The translations under genes and the position numbers were made by a program. From Pycnopodia helianthoides (Eukaryota; Echinodermata; Asteroidea; Forcipulatida; Asteriidae), in NCBI GenBank assembly GCA_032158295.1, contig CM063251.1, forward strand, positions 20,829,933 to 20,893,932: a stretch of 64,000 nucleotides of DNA, written 5' to 3'. The notes below the pieces were generated by a model. The model had not been told where the DNA came from, searched no databases, and worked only from the letters and a program-made list of their open reading frames with translations. Shown here one piece after another: positions 10,669 through 21,450 of the stretch. Every line of letters begins with the position of its first letter. Position 1 is the stretch's first letter.

Positions 10669-11593
10669 GTGAGTTTTCTTTGGAACCCTCCCACCCCCCC
10701 CCCCCTACGCCACAATTCTCCAAAAGATAATCATATACTGCTTTTAATTGATGTGGGGTTTTATTTATTTCATTTTAATGTAGGTGTCGGAGACCAACCA
10801 TGCTCCCCGTGCCTTCTCAGATATAGCAAACCAATTTGGGCACGAAACATATATAATAGTACCTGGCCCTGCAAAATTGGAACGAAACAGTAAACTGTTG
10901 TTCCGTTCACTGAAAATGTGTCTTCTTGGCATGAAATAGTTGTTCAAAAAAATTGAGACTGAATATTACCCCTTGGTCTATACAAATTGATTTTGGTGGC
11001 GATATTTTAGGAAACCTCAATTAGGGCCCCCGACGGTCTCAATACAATCTAAACCACTACCCAGTGACCAGAAAATGAAGTGTGTTCCGCTTATGGCCCA
11101 TAAAGACCAAAGTCTACAATGTTCTAGTTATTTTCTTACTTTCGAAATAATTTGTCTAGATGACAATTTCTAACGTTGTTTCAGGGTAACTCTCGCATAG
11201 TGATTAGTGATGTGTCAAAATTTTTGAAAACAAAATCATTCAAACTTCAGCATTTAGAAAAACAAGTATTAATATGAAATTTAGTTTATCATAATAAGCT
11301 ATAAAGGCTTTACTATGGGATGCTTATTCAAAAGTGCTTACTAATCACCCGATTTGTTCACTTCATATTTATACCAACCTAGGATATAATATAATTGGTC
11401 CGGTGTCTACGCTCCGGGTACCTCGAGCCATGATCAGAGAGGGAGGAACCCATTCAACTTGGTAACCCTGAGCATTGGATCTTTGTTGGACTTCGGCTTC
11501 TATTCTTTCAGTCTGTTGTAGGAGGGATTGAACGTTGAAACAATCTCAACATTTAGGGGATTTCTTACCTTGATGATACCTTTACGAGTTGTG

Positions 11594-11736
11594 ATGAAGA
11601 TGTCGCCTACATACTTGGTACTTTGGATGACTTTGTTGCTAATCGAGGCCGGGGTTATTACGGCGTACTGGCCACCGATTATTAAAGAAGCACCACTTGA
11701 CCAGCCTGGTGATCATGCTTGTCAGCAAATAGTACG
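11594..11736 (+). CDS. EMI/EGF gene exon 1 (signal peptide)
   Basis: Residues 1-47 plus two bases; donor CG|GTGAGT. Split codon with exon 2 makes Arg48. Ends just after the first EMI cysteine (Cys43). Confidence 0.7.
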
Positions 11737-14700
11737 GTGAGTTAACCTGTAGAGCTTATGGACACAATCTTTAGAGCAGAGGGGGCAGATTATGCAGGTT
11801 TTCCCGCTCCCTATTTTTATTCGCGCAGATCTTTCGAGTGTTTTCCTGGACAATCAAAGGAAAACAAATCTGCGTGCAGGAAATGACGCACTAAGATTAC
11901 AGTAAAAGCCATTATAATTTCACTTAATGTGCATTAGCAAAAACAAATTGCGTCATGCAATTAGAAATAAAAACATTCAATTTAACAATTCAATCGAACA
12001 TCATTCAACTTCGCAGTAGCACAAATTTCCAGAAGTGGAATGCTGACTCGGCGAAATGTTTTGAAGAACGCCTTGAAAGTTGATTTGAATATCGGTTTGC
12101 TATAATTCTCATACAATAAAGTGAATTGGAATGATGGTTTCAACTGAAGAAGCAAAATCGCTTTAATACGAATACATGAAAATGAAATAAGCTGCTTTTT
12201 TGCCGAAAATGACCGAGAAAACCAACAATGCATGCAAGAATGCAATATTTTTTAAAGAAAAATAATACAATGTTTCATGCACTCCAAATTCCACAAAATG
12301 TGTCAAAATAAGGTGTTGATCTATTACTCATCTCTTGGTGAAGTTATCCATTTTTAGAAGAAAAAATTGAGTTTGACACAGATGGGCAAATTATGTTTTC
12401 TTGACTGGTTTTTCATCAGCTAAACAATAAACATAACTTAATTATAATGTTTGTTAGTACGTATAGTTTTATTAAAACCAACTGATATGTCGATCGGGTT
12501 CAAGTTTTACTGGGATTGCAAAATAATGTATCATACATCACTACACAAACTGTCTCCCTCTGTCTCCCCCCCAAACTTGTCCACAAAGTGTATAATGTTC
12601 TCGGTGTCAAACATGTTAATACGCCCCAAGAATCTAAACCATCTTTCCAATGAACACTATAAACAGACATATAATATATCAAGATCACTATTATTCAAAC
12701 GTAACTGCATGAGTGTAGGCACAGGTCAGCTTTAAAGGGAAGGTACACGATTGGTAATCACTCTAAAAATTAATGGCAATACAAACTGATTTGGTACAGC
12801 AACTTTCGATAGTATAAAGCATTTTGAGAAATATTTCAATTCAAAATCATGTGGATATATGGAAAAATATGTCAGTTTTAATCCCCAAAATTTGAATCTG
12901 AGAAACGTTTCTGTGAGAAACGTTTCTGAGATCGTGTATTCCTATTAGGAATTATTCTTTATGCGTGGACATATTATTCGCTGCGGATTTGGCGATATTT
13001 CAAAAACGCGACCACCTTTTGAAATGACATTTTCACAAGTTAGTTTGGTTGTATATCTACATTTATATAGGATTAAAACAATCAAACGGTCCCAAAAACC
13101 AAATGTAAAACCTTTAAATGACATTGAACCAGTTTATGTATTCGACAGCTCACATGAGTTTGACTTTTCAGACCGGAAAATATGGTAGTCATAAAAGTTC
13201 CAAATTAATAACTTCCTTGTCAAATTATGAATTGAAGTAATCAGCCGTTATTTTGAGACCTTGGTCCACCTGTTCGACCAGTGAATTGTGTTAATCTGTG
13301 ATGATGAATGACCTTAACCAGGTGGCCTTTGAGACCCATTTGAAGAAAAGTAGACCGTTACTTTATGTTTTTTAAAGAGTTTGTTAAATATTTCTAATTT
13401 ACAATAAAAACCACCAGCCACTGGCGTAACCTGTTCAGAACCCTTGCCCCACCATATGAGGAAAAATAAACAAACAAACAAAAACAAACAAAAACAATCA
13501 AAAACGTCTTAACCCTAACCCTAATCCTAACCCCAACCCTAACTCAACCCCTAACCCCTAACCCGAACCCCCATAACCTGAACCCTAACCCTAATCCTGA
13601 CACAAAACCTATACCCTAACCCTCACTCTAACTCAAAACCCAAACCCAAACCCCTCCACTTACCCTAATCCCAACCCTAACCCTGCAGATCCTAACCCCT
13701 AACCCTTACCCTAACGCTCACCCTAACCTTATCCCTAGCCCCAACCCTAACCTTAACCCTAACCCTAACCCTAACCATAACCCTAAACCAAAACCCCAAC
13801 CCTTCTTAAACCCTAACACCGATCTTATCCATAATCCTACCCTAATTTCTAACCCCAAACTCTAACCCTAGCCCTTACCCTTACCCTAAACCTAACCCCA
13901 ACCCCAACCCTATCCCTAACTTATAATGATTTATCTATAAACATTCTTTTAATATTAATCTGTACTTTGTCGTTCAAAGCACAAGGTAAAATTATTTTTT
14001 GTATTGCTTTACGGTTTGTGAAGTTTGCAATTATCTAAATAATTGTTTCTGTCGGAAATTTGAACAAACGACATTTAGAGACAGTGTTTTCCCTAAAAGT
14101 CAAAAACACAAATCTGCGCAGACGAAAATTACGTACTAGATTACAGTTCCATTTTCACTCTGAAATGTTGTAAAAGAACATTTTCTTTGGAGGCTATATA
14201 ACAAAAAAAACGGGTGTCGAGAATAAACCAACCTCCTGGTTTCGAAGCCGACGAGGGAGATATTTTTACCGCGATAATTGATCAATAGACCTACCTATCT
14301 TTACCATGCATCGCCGGAAACACTTCTAACATTCTCATAACAAGCTCAGGTTTTTTTTCTGGTTTTGAAAAATATGGATAAGCCTAATCTAATTTCCCCA
14401 ATTATTTTCATGGGGTTTCCAGTTCCACTGAACATAATGCACGATAAACTCATGTGCGACCGCAAGGAGACGTGCATTATCAATGGATGTTTAAAAACCT
14501 TTAAGACCTAAGGATTTTTAAGGTACAACTAATAATTGCATTGTCTCACACTATTAGTAATGCCTAATCAACCGACCATTTCAAGAAGATGATTAAAACA
14601 TTATCTCTTTCAACATTAATCAATTTATTGTACTACAGATGTGACTATCAGTTATTATTATTTTCTTTACTTGTTGATTTATGTAAGTGCTGTGACTTAG

Positions 14701-17700
14701 TTTGCTTAGTAGAGCGTCTTCAAATGCTGATTATGATTATTATATTTTCAAAATTAAATAATCAATCAATTTAACATATTAAATTCTTTATTTATCATAC
14801 TATTTTTACTACAATTGTATTAATCTAAGTAAATGGTACAACCTTGTTGCTCGTCAGAGGGTAAACTCTTGATTTTTTATTAATTTTGAGGTTTATTTTG
14901 AATTTAGTTCCAGAGAGTTAGCCACGGTAACAAAAGTGACAGTATCCCATCATCGCGTTTTCTACAAACCATGTGGCGATTTCATCAAATTGTTCACGTG
15001 CACCGTCCGAAGGTTGGTATATCTTTCAAAATCTGCTTCTAAAAACGATGTTTTGAACTTTAAGAATACAAAGTTGTTCGTGTTGCGACAATTTTGTGGA
15101 GAACTTAAGTGGAGAACTTTTGATGTAAAACTGCCAATTTACATATTGATCAGGCCTATAACACGATTCGAAACTTTGCATTTTGGTAAAACAATCTCCA
15201 AACTTAAGTTTAGAACCGTAACAACAATTGCTATAATGAGTTGTGATGGTTCTAAAAAAGAACCGGTGGTGATGTAAAATTTGACGTTTCGATCAGTTTG
15301 CTCTGATCGTCTACAGGAGACGAGCATCCTTTTCCTGATCAAAACTTCAATGCATAAATTGTTTGACACAGTCAAGACCGGCATCACTCGCCATGTTTGG
15401 AGCGGCCAAGCATGAGCAAAACATGTTTCTGGTGTCTATCACACATCTGGTCGAAGGCAATCGGGAAATGTGGTCATCGAAGGGTCGGAGGACATAATAT
15501 TATAATATCCGTCTATAAAGGGAAGCCTGTGACTAAACATGTGTTGATTAGTCCGACCCTAAAAATATATGTCTAATTACACCTGTTGTGAACGTGTTCG
15601 AGGTCAGTGGTGTAATTATTAATTATCGAACGGCATCTTCTGTAGTTGACCCTGTTTTCTTGAGCAACAACAGGTAATCTTTTGTAGCATCCATTGCCAG
15701 GATTGCTATGATTTTGAAACTTCACTATTATTATGGGTAAAGGCATAATGAAATAATGTAAGACTATAACTGCAATGGCTGTAAGATGAATACCGTAAAT
15801 TTTCTGTAACACAACATCGTTGTCTTCATAGTCATAGCTTCTTATATAGTGCTCAAATTCGTCACTCAGTGACGCCCATGACGCTCCAACATTATTATAT
15901 AATTTATCCTGCTATATAAAATGTGGAGCTACATTTTGAAGTATGAGACCTTTTCCCTTTACATAGCACCATGTAATGGTTTGCACGGTGCGAATCAACC
16001 GGGAACACCGGGGCGAACCCCTGCTCTTTACGATAAGTGTACTAGGTTATGTTATGTGCATTACACAACACACGGGACACATTCCATCTGAAGGACAAAG
16101 CTGAATGGTTAAGTGTCTTGTTTAAAGGAACATTACAGAATTGGTAAGAAAAAACTTGTAAAATATACTTTTTGATCACAGATTTACATAAAACTCACAC
16201 GGTCTAATCATGATGATAGTAGAAAACATCCCTTGAAATATTTCTGTCTGAAATGCCATATTTGATGAGAAATAAATAAACTAATTTTCCGATTGGAGTT
16301 TATCGCTCAGTGAGCGTTTTATTCATTTGTTGAGTCTACATGTTTTCATGCAAAATGTGTAATCGGTTTTTCACTATTTTCTCGTGACCCAGATGGTCGA
16401 TCGATCTCAAACTTCTACAGGTTTGTCAGTTTATGTATATGGTGGATTACATAAAGTGCTTACACTGTCAGCAACTGTTTTGTTAGCAAAAACCAATTCT
16501 GTAATGTTCCTTTAAGTACACAAGTGTCACGACCAGGACTCGAACCCACACTCTGCTGATCAGAAACACTATGAGTTTGAGTCCGGTGCTCTTGTCCACT
16601 CGGCCACGAGACGTCACTATCCACTAGTGGAATTGAACTTTTTAAGATAATTTCAGATTCAATATGTTTCTGTCATCAGTGTTTGACCGATTCGCACCTG
16701 CTTTTTTAAAACACTGACCATCATCTTACATATGTCACAAAAGTGTCACTTGTCACTGATGATAAAAGAGATTTAAACCACACTCCGGCCAGTCAGGACA
16801 TTCTCAAGGACGCGCTTGTTACCTTAGGAAACGCAAAGTTAACAGTGTAATGTCAAACAATATCATACTGGGTGAGGTTTGTGCGCAAGAGAATGAACAC
16901 AATCGATGACGTATCATGAACAATGGATGGGTGGGGGCGATAAGGTGGGAAAGTCACGATGAAGTGAGTCTTTTCCTTATATTGATTCAGATGAAGAAAA
17001 ATACTTTATGGTTTAGTCTTGCCCATCGGCGGTTATAGGCCCTTGGTCAATGTATTTTTTTTTTATAGGTTTTTATTGGTCTTGTCAACGTCAGACACAT
17101 TAAGTCACCTGTGAGAGTATCAGCTGAATACAGTGACTACTTGTTGAGAAAACGGCAAAAACAATATCACCAAATTTCAAAAACAGTATCAAAAAACGTT
17201 CATCTACGTATAGCGAGGGGTGAGGCTGGCCGCACCATTCACAAACGGACACTGTGGAAATTTAAATCTCCAAAATTGGAGATTCCAATGTTTCGAAATA
17301 CTTTAAATTTCTAATCAACGGGGCACTTCAGACGAAATACTTTCAAAGGAATTTTACTATTTTTATAGTAATTACACAATTGTTCGGGGTCAATCCCAAA
17401 GCATGACCCTACCTTTAGAAAGTTTTTGTTCAGGGTGTTATACTTAGTCTATCATAGTTTAATTTCGGATGTTCCTGAATGTGGTTGTGAAAGGAACATT
17501 TCAGAATTGGTTTTTGCTAACAAAACAGTTGCTGGCAGTGTAAGCACTCTATGTAATCCACCGACCATATACATATACACTGACAAACCTGTAGAAGTTT
17601 GAGATCGATCGGCCATCTGGGTCACGAGAAATAGTGAAAAACCGATTACACATTTGCATGAAATCATATAGATTCAACAAAATGAATAAAACGCTCACTG

Positions 17701-20700
17701 AGCGATAAACTCCAATCGGAACATTAGTTTATTAATTTCTCATCAAATATGGCATTTCAGACAGAAATAATTATTTCAAGGGATGTTTTCTACTATCATC
17801 ATCATTAGACCGTGTAAGTTTTATGTAAAACAAAAAAGATGTGATCAAAAAGTATATTTTACAAGTTTTTTCTTACCAATTCTGTAATGTTCCTTTAACC
17901 CTCTTTAGGGTAACATTGATCTGTGAAAATTGTATCTAATGTCTGGAATTGATATGTTTTTTACTTGTGTGTTTTTTTTTATAGAGCGGTATACAAAACT
18001 TCTTACAAACGAGAAATGCGGACTGGATATAAAATACAGAGGGTGTGTTGCCCGGGATACCAGACTAATGGAACAATATGTCATCGTAAGTATTATCAAT
18101 TCAACTCAATTTTTAATTCAAATCAACATTTATTTCCACACTGGTGACAAAAATGAGTAAAGAAATGGAAATGACGGAGCAAACCAAATGGGGGCATTTT
18201 CAGAAGCCAAAAGGAGGCCAATTGTCGTGTCTGAAGTTTATTCTACAGGATTGGTAAGAATAAAAAAACACAATTGTTCAAATTTAGTCTGAAAGTTTGC
18301 TGATTATAAAGTTAATACTTGAGCCTTTTTTTCTGTGAGATATTTCCCTCTGAAATAAACTCATATTCGAGAAAACCGTTTCTGAAAGCCATAGATAAAC
18401 ACAATAACGCATCGGGAATTTCGGTTATTGTTGCAACCAAAGTTAAGGACACTGTGTTTACATGCTGAAAATTGTGCGTGGTTTTCCCACGATTTTCTCC
18501 TGACTCACACATTGGTTTAAGCCCAAATTTTCACAGGTTTGTGTACGGTTGATCACACACAACATGAACACTGTCTGTGACGCATTTTGTCAGCTTTTTC
18601 CAACCCTATGAAATACTTTAATTTTAGTATATACACAAAAAAAATGTAAAAGAAAATTCATTGAGAGCTCCCATTAATGCTTCTGTTATTTTGTCTAGCA
18701 ACAAATGTATAAACTAATAAACTTAGTCAATTAGTAATAGTTTAGCTATCCGTTTGAAGACAAAATAACAGTAACAACTCCACAGGACAGAAAGTTAATA
18801 CTTCACACTTTTATTGAGTTAAATATTTTTAAACCTTTGTCCCCAAACCGTTATATCGAATACCGCCAACTCTATTCGTTTTGTTGACAGCATGTTTGCC
18901 AGGATCCTACGGTATAAATTGTGACTTCACGTGTTCATCTTTATGTTTGCGGTCCGAGCATGGCTCCTGCCGTCCTGCCGACGGTCGATGTACATGCCTA
19001 TCGGGATACTACGGAGACATGTGTGAAGAGGGTAGGTGTCAGACTTTAGCATTTAAATCAAAAAGCGTAAAATAAAGGGAAGCATGATTTCGTATATCTT
19101 ACTGGTGGCTGAGTCAACAGGGTGTGGGTTCGAATCCCGGTCATGACACCTGTGTCCTTGAACAAGACACTTAACTATAGTTGCTTCTCTTCACCCAGGG
19201 GTAAATTTGTACCTGTGAGTTCAGAGATGGTTCTTGTGATTGATTTGGCAGCACAGGCTGTCACAGTACTCCCAAGGGAGCTGAGATGGTTTAAGGAATT
19301 AAATAAATGGCCCAGTGACCAGGGGTAATAATGTTGAAGCGCCATGAGCGTCACTGAGTGACGGATTTTAAAGCTTTATAAGAAACCACTGTTATTTATT
19401 ACTACAACGGAAAAGTTATTTGGCATTGTGGATCGATTCACAAGTACTTTTAGAATGGACGCTGTGTTAGGCTATACGAATAAAAATTAACTTGCAGCAA
19501 TACAGGAAGAAGCCAAATACTTACTTCAGCCATGGAGCACTGTGTGTTTAATTATACAGGGGGGGGGTTCTCCTAGAAATTGATTAAATCCATTTGGTAT
19601 TGCTGCTTAATCAGTAGTCTGAGGTGAACTTTCACTTTGTTTTTAATTTATCAGAAATGTAATTGTGAACAATTTAAAATTAACCACAAGGGTAACTGAC
19701 TGGGTAAGTTTTAAACAGTTTTGGGTTAAACAAACAAAAATTGACTGAAGCGGGACTTGCACCTGCGCCCTCCGGATTTACGTGTCGGCGCTCGTACCTA
19801 TACTGAGCTATCTAGCCCTATGTTGGAGGTCTCCATATTTTATCAATAACGTTTTGCGGCGGTGCCAGTCAGATGCCATTCAACTTGTAACTGCCATGTA
19901 GCCAGGGATCACATCCAAGTTTACGACACAACCTGGGAAGCGGCAGCAGAAGGGAACGCGAGTTTTGTATTTGTCTTTGTTCAACCCAAAAACTTATTTA
20001 AAATGTTCATATTTTCATAACTTCGTTCGGCATGTCATTGTTTATTTTTTGTTTGTTGTATTTCATCTGGTTATGTAGAGTGTCCTTCCGACCGCTTTGG
20101 TCCGGACTGCCAGCACCGATGTAGTTGTTCCAACACGGCGTCGTGCGCCAAAGAAACAGGATTGTGTCGATGCGATCCCGGACAACGGAACGACCAGTGT
20201 TTACTAGCGATGAGCTCAAGATGTAAGATGCAATGCATTATTGCCAATTTTCTCTGACAAATTTGTAAAAGAAATTCAACAAGTGTTATTCTAAAAAGCT
20301 ACAACCTTTACACTTGAAGCTGTTTAATTTTTTTAATTTTACCTTTTTTGTTTAAAATGTTTTCAGTATTCTTATATTATATTCATTGTTTTATGACCAG
20401 GGGCTTGTGGAAGACACATTTTTGATGACAGTTTTTAAACTTTTGTACTTCCCTGGACTGCTCCTGCTTAAGATTTTTTTATTGTCCGAAGAATAACAAA
20501 TAATATATAAGTAAATACAAACACAAACATCAAGAATTTTCAGAGTCACCTCTTCTTCAAAGAAGTGATTATTTGCCCAATTCATGTCATGACTGAACAC
20601 GATGAATAAAATTATGAAAAGCTTCACTTCTATACGTTAAATTAATTTTTGTGAGAAAAATGTATTTTTATTTCAATGACAAATTTAAACAATTTCGTTC

Positions 20701-21317
20701 TCGTTTTTCAAAACAGCGGAATAAATAGATATAAATCTCCAATGAAAATTTAGCGTGGGATGTGGAGAGCTCTTGAAACTTCTCAAACTTAATTCCCGTT
20801 TATTACCTGGGCCCAATTTCATGGCTATGCTTACCGTAAGCAAAGAATCGGCGCTTGCGGAAGCAGGGAATTCCGCGCTTACGTCAAGCGTATTTCACGG
20901 GTTAGCGGGGAGTTTCGGCTTGTGCACGTGCGTACTCCACGTTACTAGGCATTCTACGCTTACACAGCTAGCGCAGAAATTCGGCGCTTGAACAGTAAGC
21001 GGAGAATGGTCACCGCAAGCGCAGAATTCGGCGGTAAGCAGAGCCATGAAATTGGGCCCTGAAAAGGACCCGTGTTCAGGAAGTGTTCCGGAACAGTTGA
21101 GAGGTATTCATGTTCTTGTTTTTCACTGATGACAAAAAGATGACTACAGTCATGTCGTAGCTTGAAGTAAGCTTGATGTAAAGCTTGATGTAACCTTCTT
21201 TGTATCTTTCTCTTTTCTTTCTTTTATGCAGCTGATGGTGATGCACGATCATCACATTCATTGACCATGCTTCTGTTCTTGTTGGTTCCACTTCTTAACG
21301 TACGGCTCGCGTGCTAA
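11594..21317 (+). CDS. Secreted EMI/EGF-like protein, Nimrod/Draper-type, probably GPI-anchored (five exons)
   Basis: Exons 11594-11736, 17985-18085, 18891-19031, 20079-20222 and 21232-21317 join with consistent phases into 204 aa. Order: signal peptide (about 1-24, hydrophobic run YLVLWMTLLLIEAGVITA); a short EMI-like segment from Cys43 through VYKTSY to CCPGY (69-73), the CCxGY mark of EMI/Nimrod-family phagocytosis proteins; EGF module 1 (about 83-126); EGF module 2 (about 130-171); then a small polar linker (SDGDARSSHS) and a hydrophobic end (LTMLLFLLVPLL) that fits a GPI signal. The EGF exons are phase 1-1. MEGF10/Draper-type proteins are far longer with many EGF repeats, a transmembrane helix and tail, so this is a minimal relative. 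An upstream in-frame ATG at 11573 is an alternative start. Role in recognition or adhesion at the cell surface is inference. Confidence 0.78.
12735..13115. repeat. Miniature element, 'GAAACGTTTCTGAGATCGTGTA' family, copy 1
   Basis: About 380 bp from AAAGGGAAGGTACACGATTGG to ACCTTTAAA. Shares the order of internal blocks (ttttgagaaatnattcc, tctgagaaacgttt, gcgtggacata, ggcgatat.tcaaaaac, atttataggatt.aaaacaatcaaa) with 36737-37120; a partial inverted copy is at about 54540-54700. Confidence 0.6.
13508..13920. repeat. Degenerate telomere-type (CCCTAA)n array
   Basis: About 410 bp of CCCTAA, CCCCAA and similar hexamers with frequent point changes and one-base slips. C-rich strand on top. Interstitial, inside an intron. 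Confidence 0.85.
15283..15311 (-). repeat. PLE-terminus-like motif
   Basis: Minus strand GACGATCAG-loop-CTGATCGAAACGTC: a perfect stem followed by GAAAC GTC, as in the hammerhead-like PLE ends at 3438 and 47555. First core box not recognisable. Confidence 0.3.
15955..16130. repeat. Dispersed repeat with ACACACGGGAC motif, copy 2
   Basis: Pairs with 5285-5515 over most of its length, including gcattacacaacacacgggac and atctgaaggac. Confidence 0.5.
16122..16515. mobile_element. MITE, AAAGGAACATTACAGAATTGG family, copy 1
   Basis: About 394 bp with inverted ends AAAGGAACATTACAGAATTGG / CCAATTCTGTAATGTTCCTTT. An internal GCTCAGTGAGCG palindrome and 'cgtgacccagatgg' are shared by all four copies. 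No ORF. Ends in TTTAA next to AAAGG, perhaps a TTAA or TA duplication. Confidence 0.8.
16530..16620 (-). repeat. tRNA-derived SINE head (Leu/Ser-like), reverse
   Basis: Minus strand reads GTGGCCGAGTGGACAAGAG then GGGTTCGAGTCCTGGTCGTG: A box and B box of a class II tRNA ancestor with a long variable arm. Same family as 24352-24480. Confidence 0.5.
17055..17416. mobile_element. MITE, AAAGGTAGGGTCAT family, damaged copy
   Basis: Shares 'aaatttaaatctccaaa', 'ttctaatcaacggggcacttcagacgaaa' and the terminal CATGACCCTACCTTT with the fuller copy at 59326-59774. The far end is lost or diverged. Confidence 0.55.
17489..17898. mobile_element. MITE, AAAGGAACATTACAGAATTGG family, copy 2 (inverted)
   Basis: Opposite orientation to copy 1, less than 1 kb away; the pair could fold back on each other in pre-mRNA of the EMI/EGF gene. 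Confidence 0.8.
17985..18085 (+). CDS. EMI/EGF gene exon 2 (CCPGY segment)
   Basis: Acceptor TTTTTTTTATAG, donor GTAAGT. Encodes residues 48-81 with RAVYKTSYKREMRTGY and VCCPGYQ. The acceptor frame is the only one giving this family signature. Confidence 0.8.
18220..18620. repeat. Intronic sequence resembling a MITE
   Basis: Between EMI/EGF exons 2 and 3. Shows 'tctgaaataaactcatattcgagaaaaccg' and 'ttttcacaggtttgtgtacgg' blocks of the type seen in the other miniature elements, but clear inverted ends were not found. Confidence 0.3.
18891..19031 (+). CDS. EMI/EGF gene exon 3 (EGF module 1)
   Basis: Acceptor TTGACAG, donor GTAGGT. PCLPGSYGINCDFTC start and CTCLSGYYGDMC end give a complete EGF cysteine pattern. 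Phase 1 at both ends. Confidence 0.82.
19095..19230 (+). repeat. tRNA-derived SINE fragment
   Basis: GGGTTCGAATCCCGGTCATG (B box) followed by the shared tail 'gacacttaactatagttgcttctcttcacccaggggtaaat'. In the intron between the two EGF exons. Confidence 0.55.
19670..19990 (-). repeat. tRNA-derived SINE (TAGCTCAG type), reverse, plus related tail
   Basis: The minus strand reads AGATAGCTCAGTATAGG then GGTGCAAGTCCCGCTTC, then a tail AACCCAAAACTGTTTAAAA and ACCCAGTCAGTTACCC shared with 40344-40480. A second tail-like piece (ttgttcaacccaaaaactt) is at about 19978. Confidence 0.55.
20079..20222 (+). CDS. EMI/EGF gene exon 4 (EGF module 2)
   Basis: Acceptor TTATGTAG, donor GTAAGA. Contains CPSDRFGPDCQHRCSC and CRCDPGQRNDQC. 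Phase 1 at both ends, a movable cassette. Confidence 0.82.
20809..21060. mobile_element. MITE, GGGCCCAATTTCAT family
   Basis: Ends GGGCCCAATTTCATGGCT / AGCCATGAAATTGGGCCC. Internal repeats of 'aagc.gagaattcgg.gcttg'. It lies in the EMI/EGF intron before the last exon. Confidence 0.75.
21232..21317 (+). CDS. EMI/EGF gene exon 5 (C-terminal hydrophobic tail)
   Basis: Acceptor TTTTATGCAG after a long pyrimidine tract; TAA at 21315-21317. Encodes SDGDARSSHS, then a hydrophobic run and the end NVRLAC. Confidence 0.75.
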
Positions 21318-21326
21318 CATTCAGTG

Positions 21327-21450
21327 TTGTGTACTTCGCTCGGCCCCAGCGGCCTATCCAGGACCGGTGGGATGGGCTAATCAGCTTTTAATGCACAGAT
21401 TCTTCTTTGGTTTTAAGGCAGGGCGCTGGGGACGAGCGAAGTTGTGTACC
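21327..21450 (+). promoter_or_regulatory. Stem-loop in the 3' UTR of the EMI/EGF gene
   Basis: GTGTACTTCGCTCGGCCCCAGCG (21327 on) pairs with CGCTGGGGACGAGCGAAGTTGTGTAC ending near 21450. It starts about 10 nt after the stop codon, with an arm of about 22 nt and a loop near 75 nt. Function unknown; it may be a small inverted-repeat insertion. Confidence 0.45.

Larger units (their letters stand above)
11737..17984 (+). other. EMI/EGF gene intron 1 (6.2 kb)
   Basis: Contains a miniature element (about 12735-13115), a telomere-type repeat (13508-13920), a PLE-end-like motif (15283-15311), the ACACACGGGAC repeat (15955-16130), SINE sequence (16530-16620), two copies of the AAAGGAACATTACAG element in opposite orientation (16122-16515, 17489-17898), and a partial GTAGGGTCAT element between them. 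No further exon seen. Confidence 0.55.
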
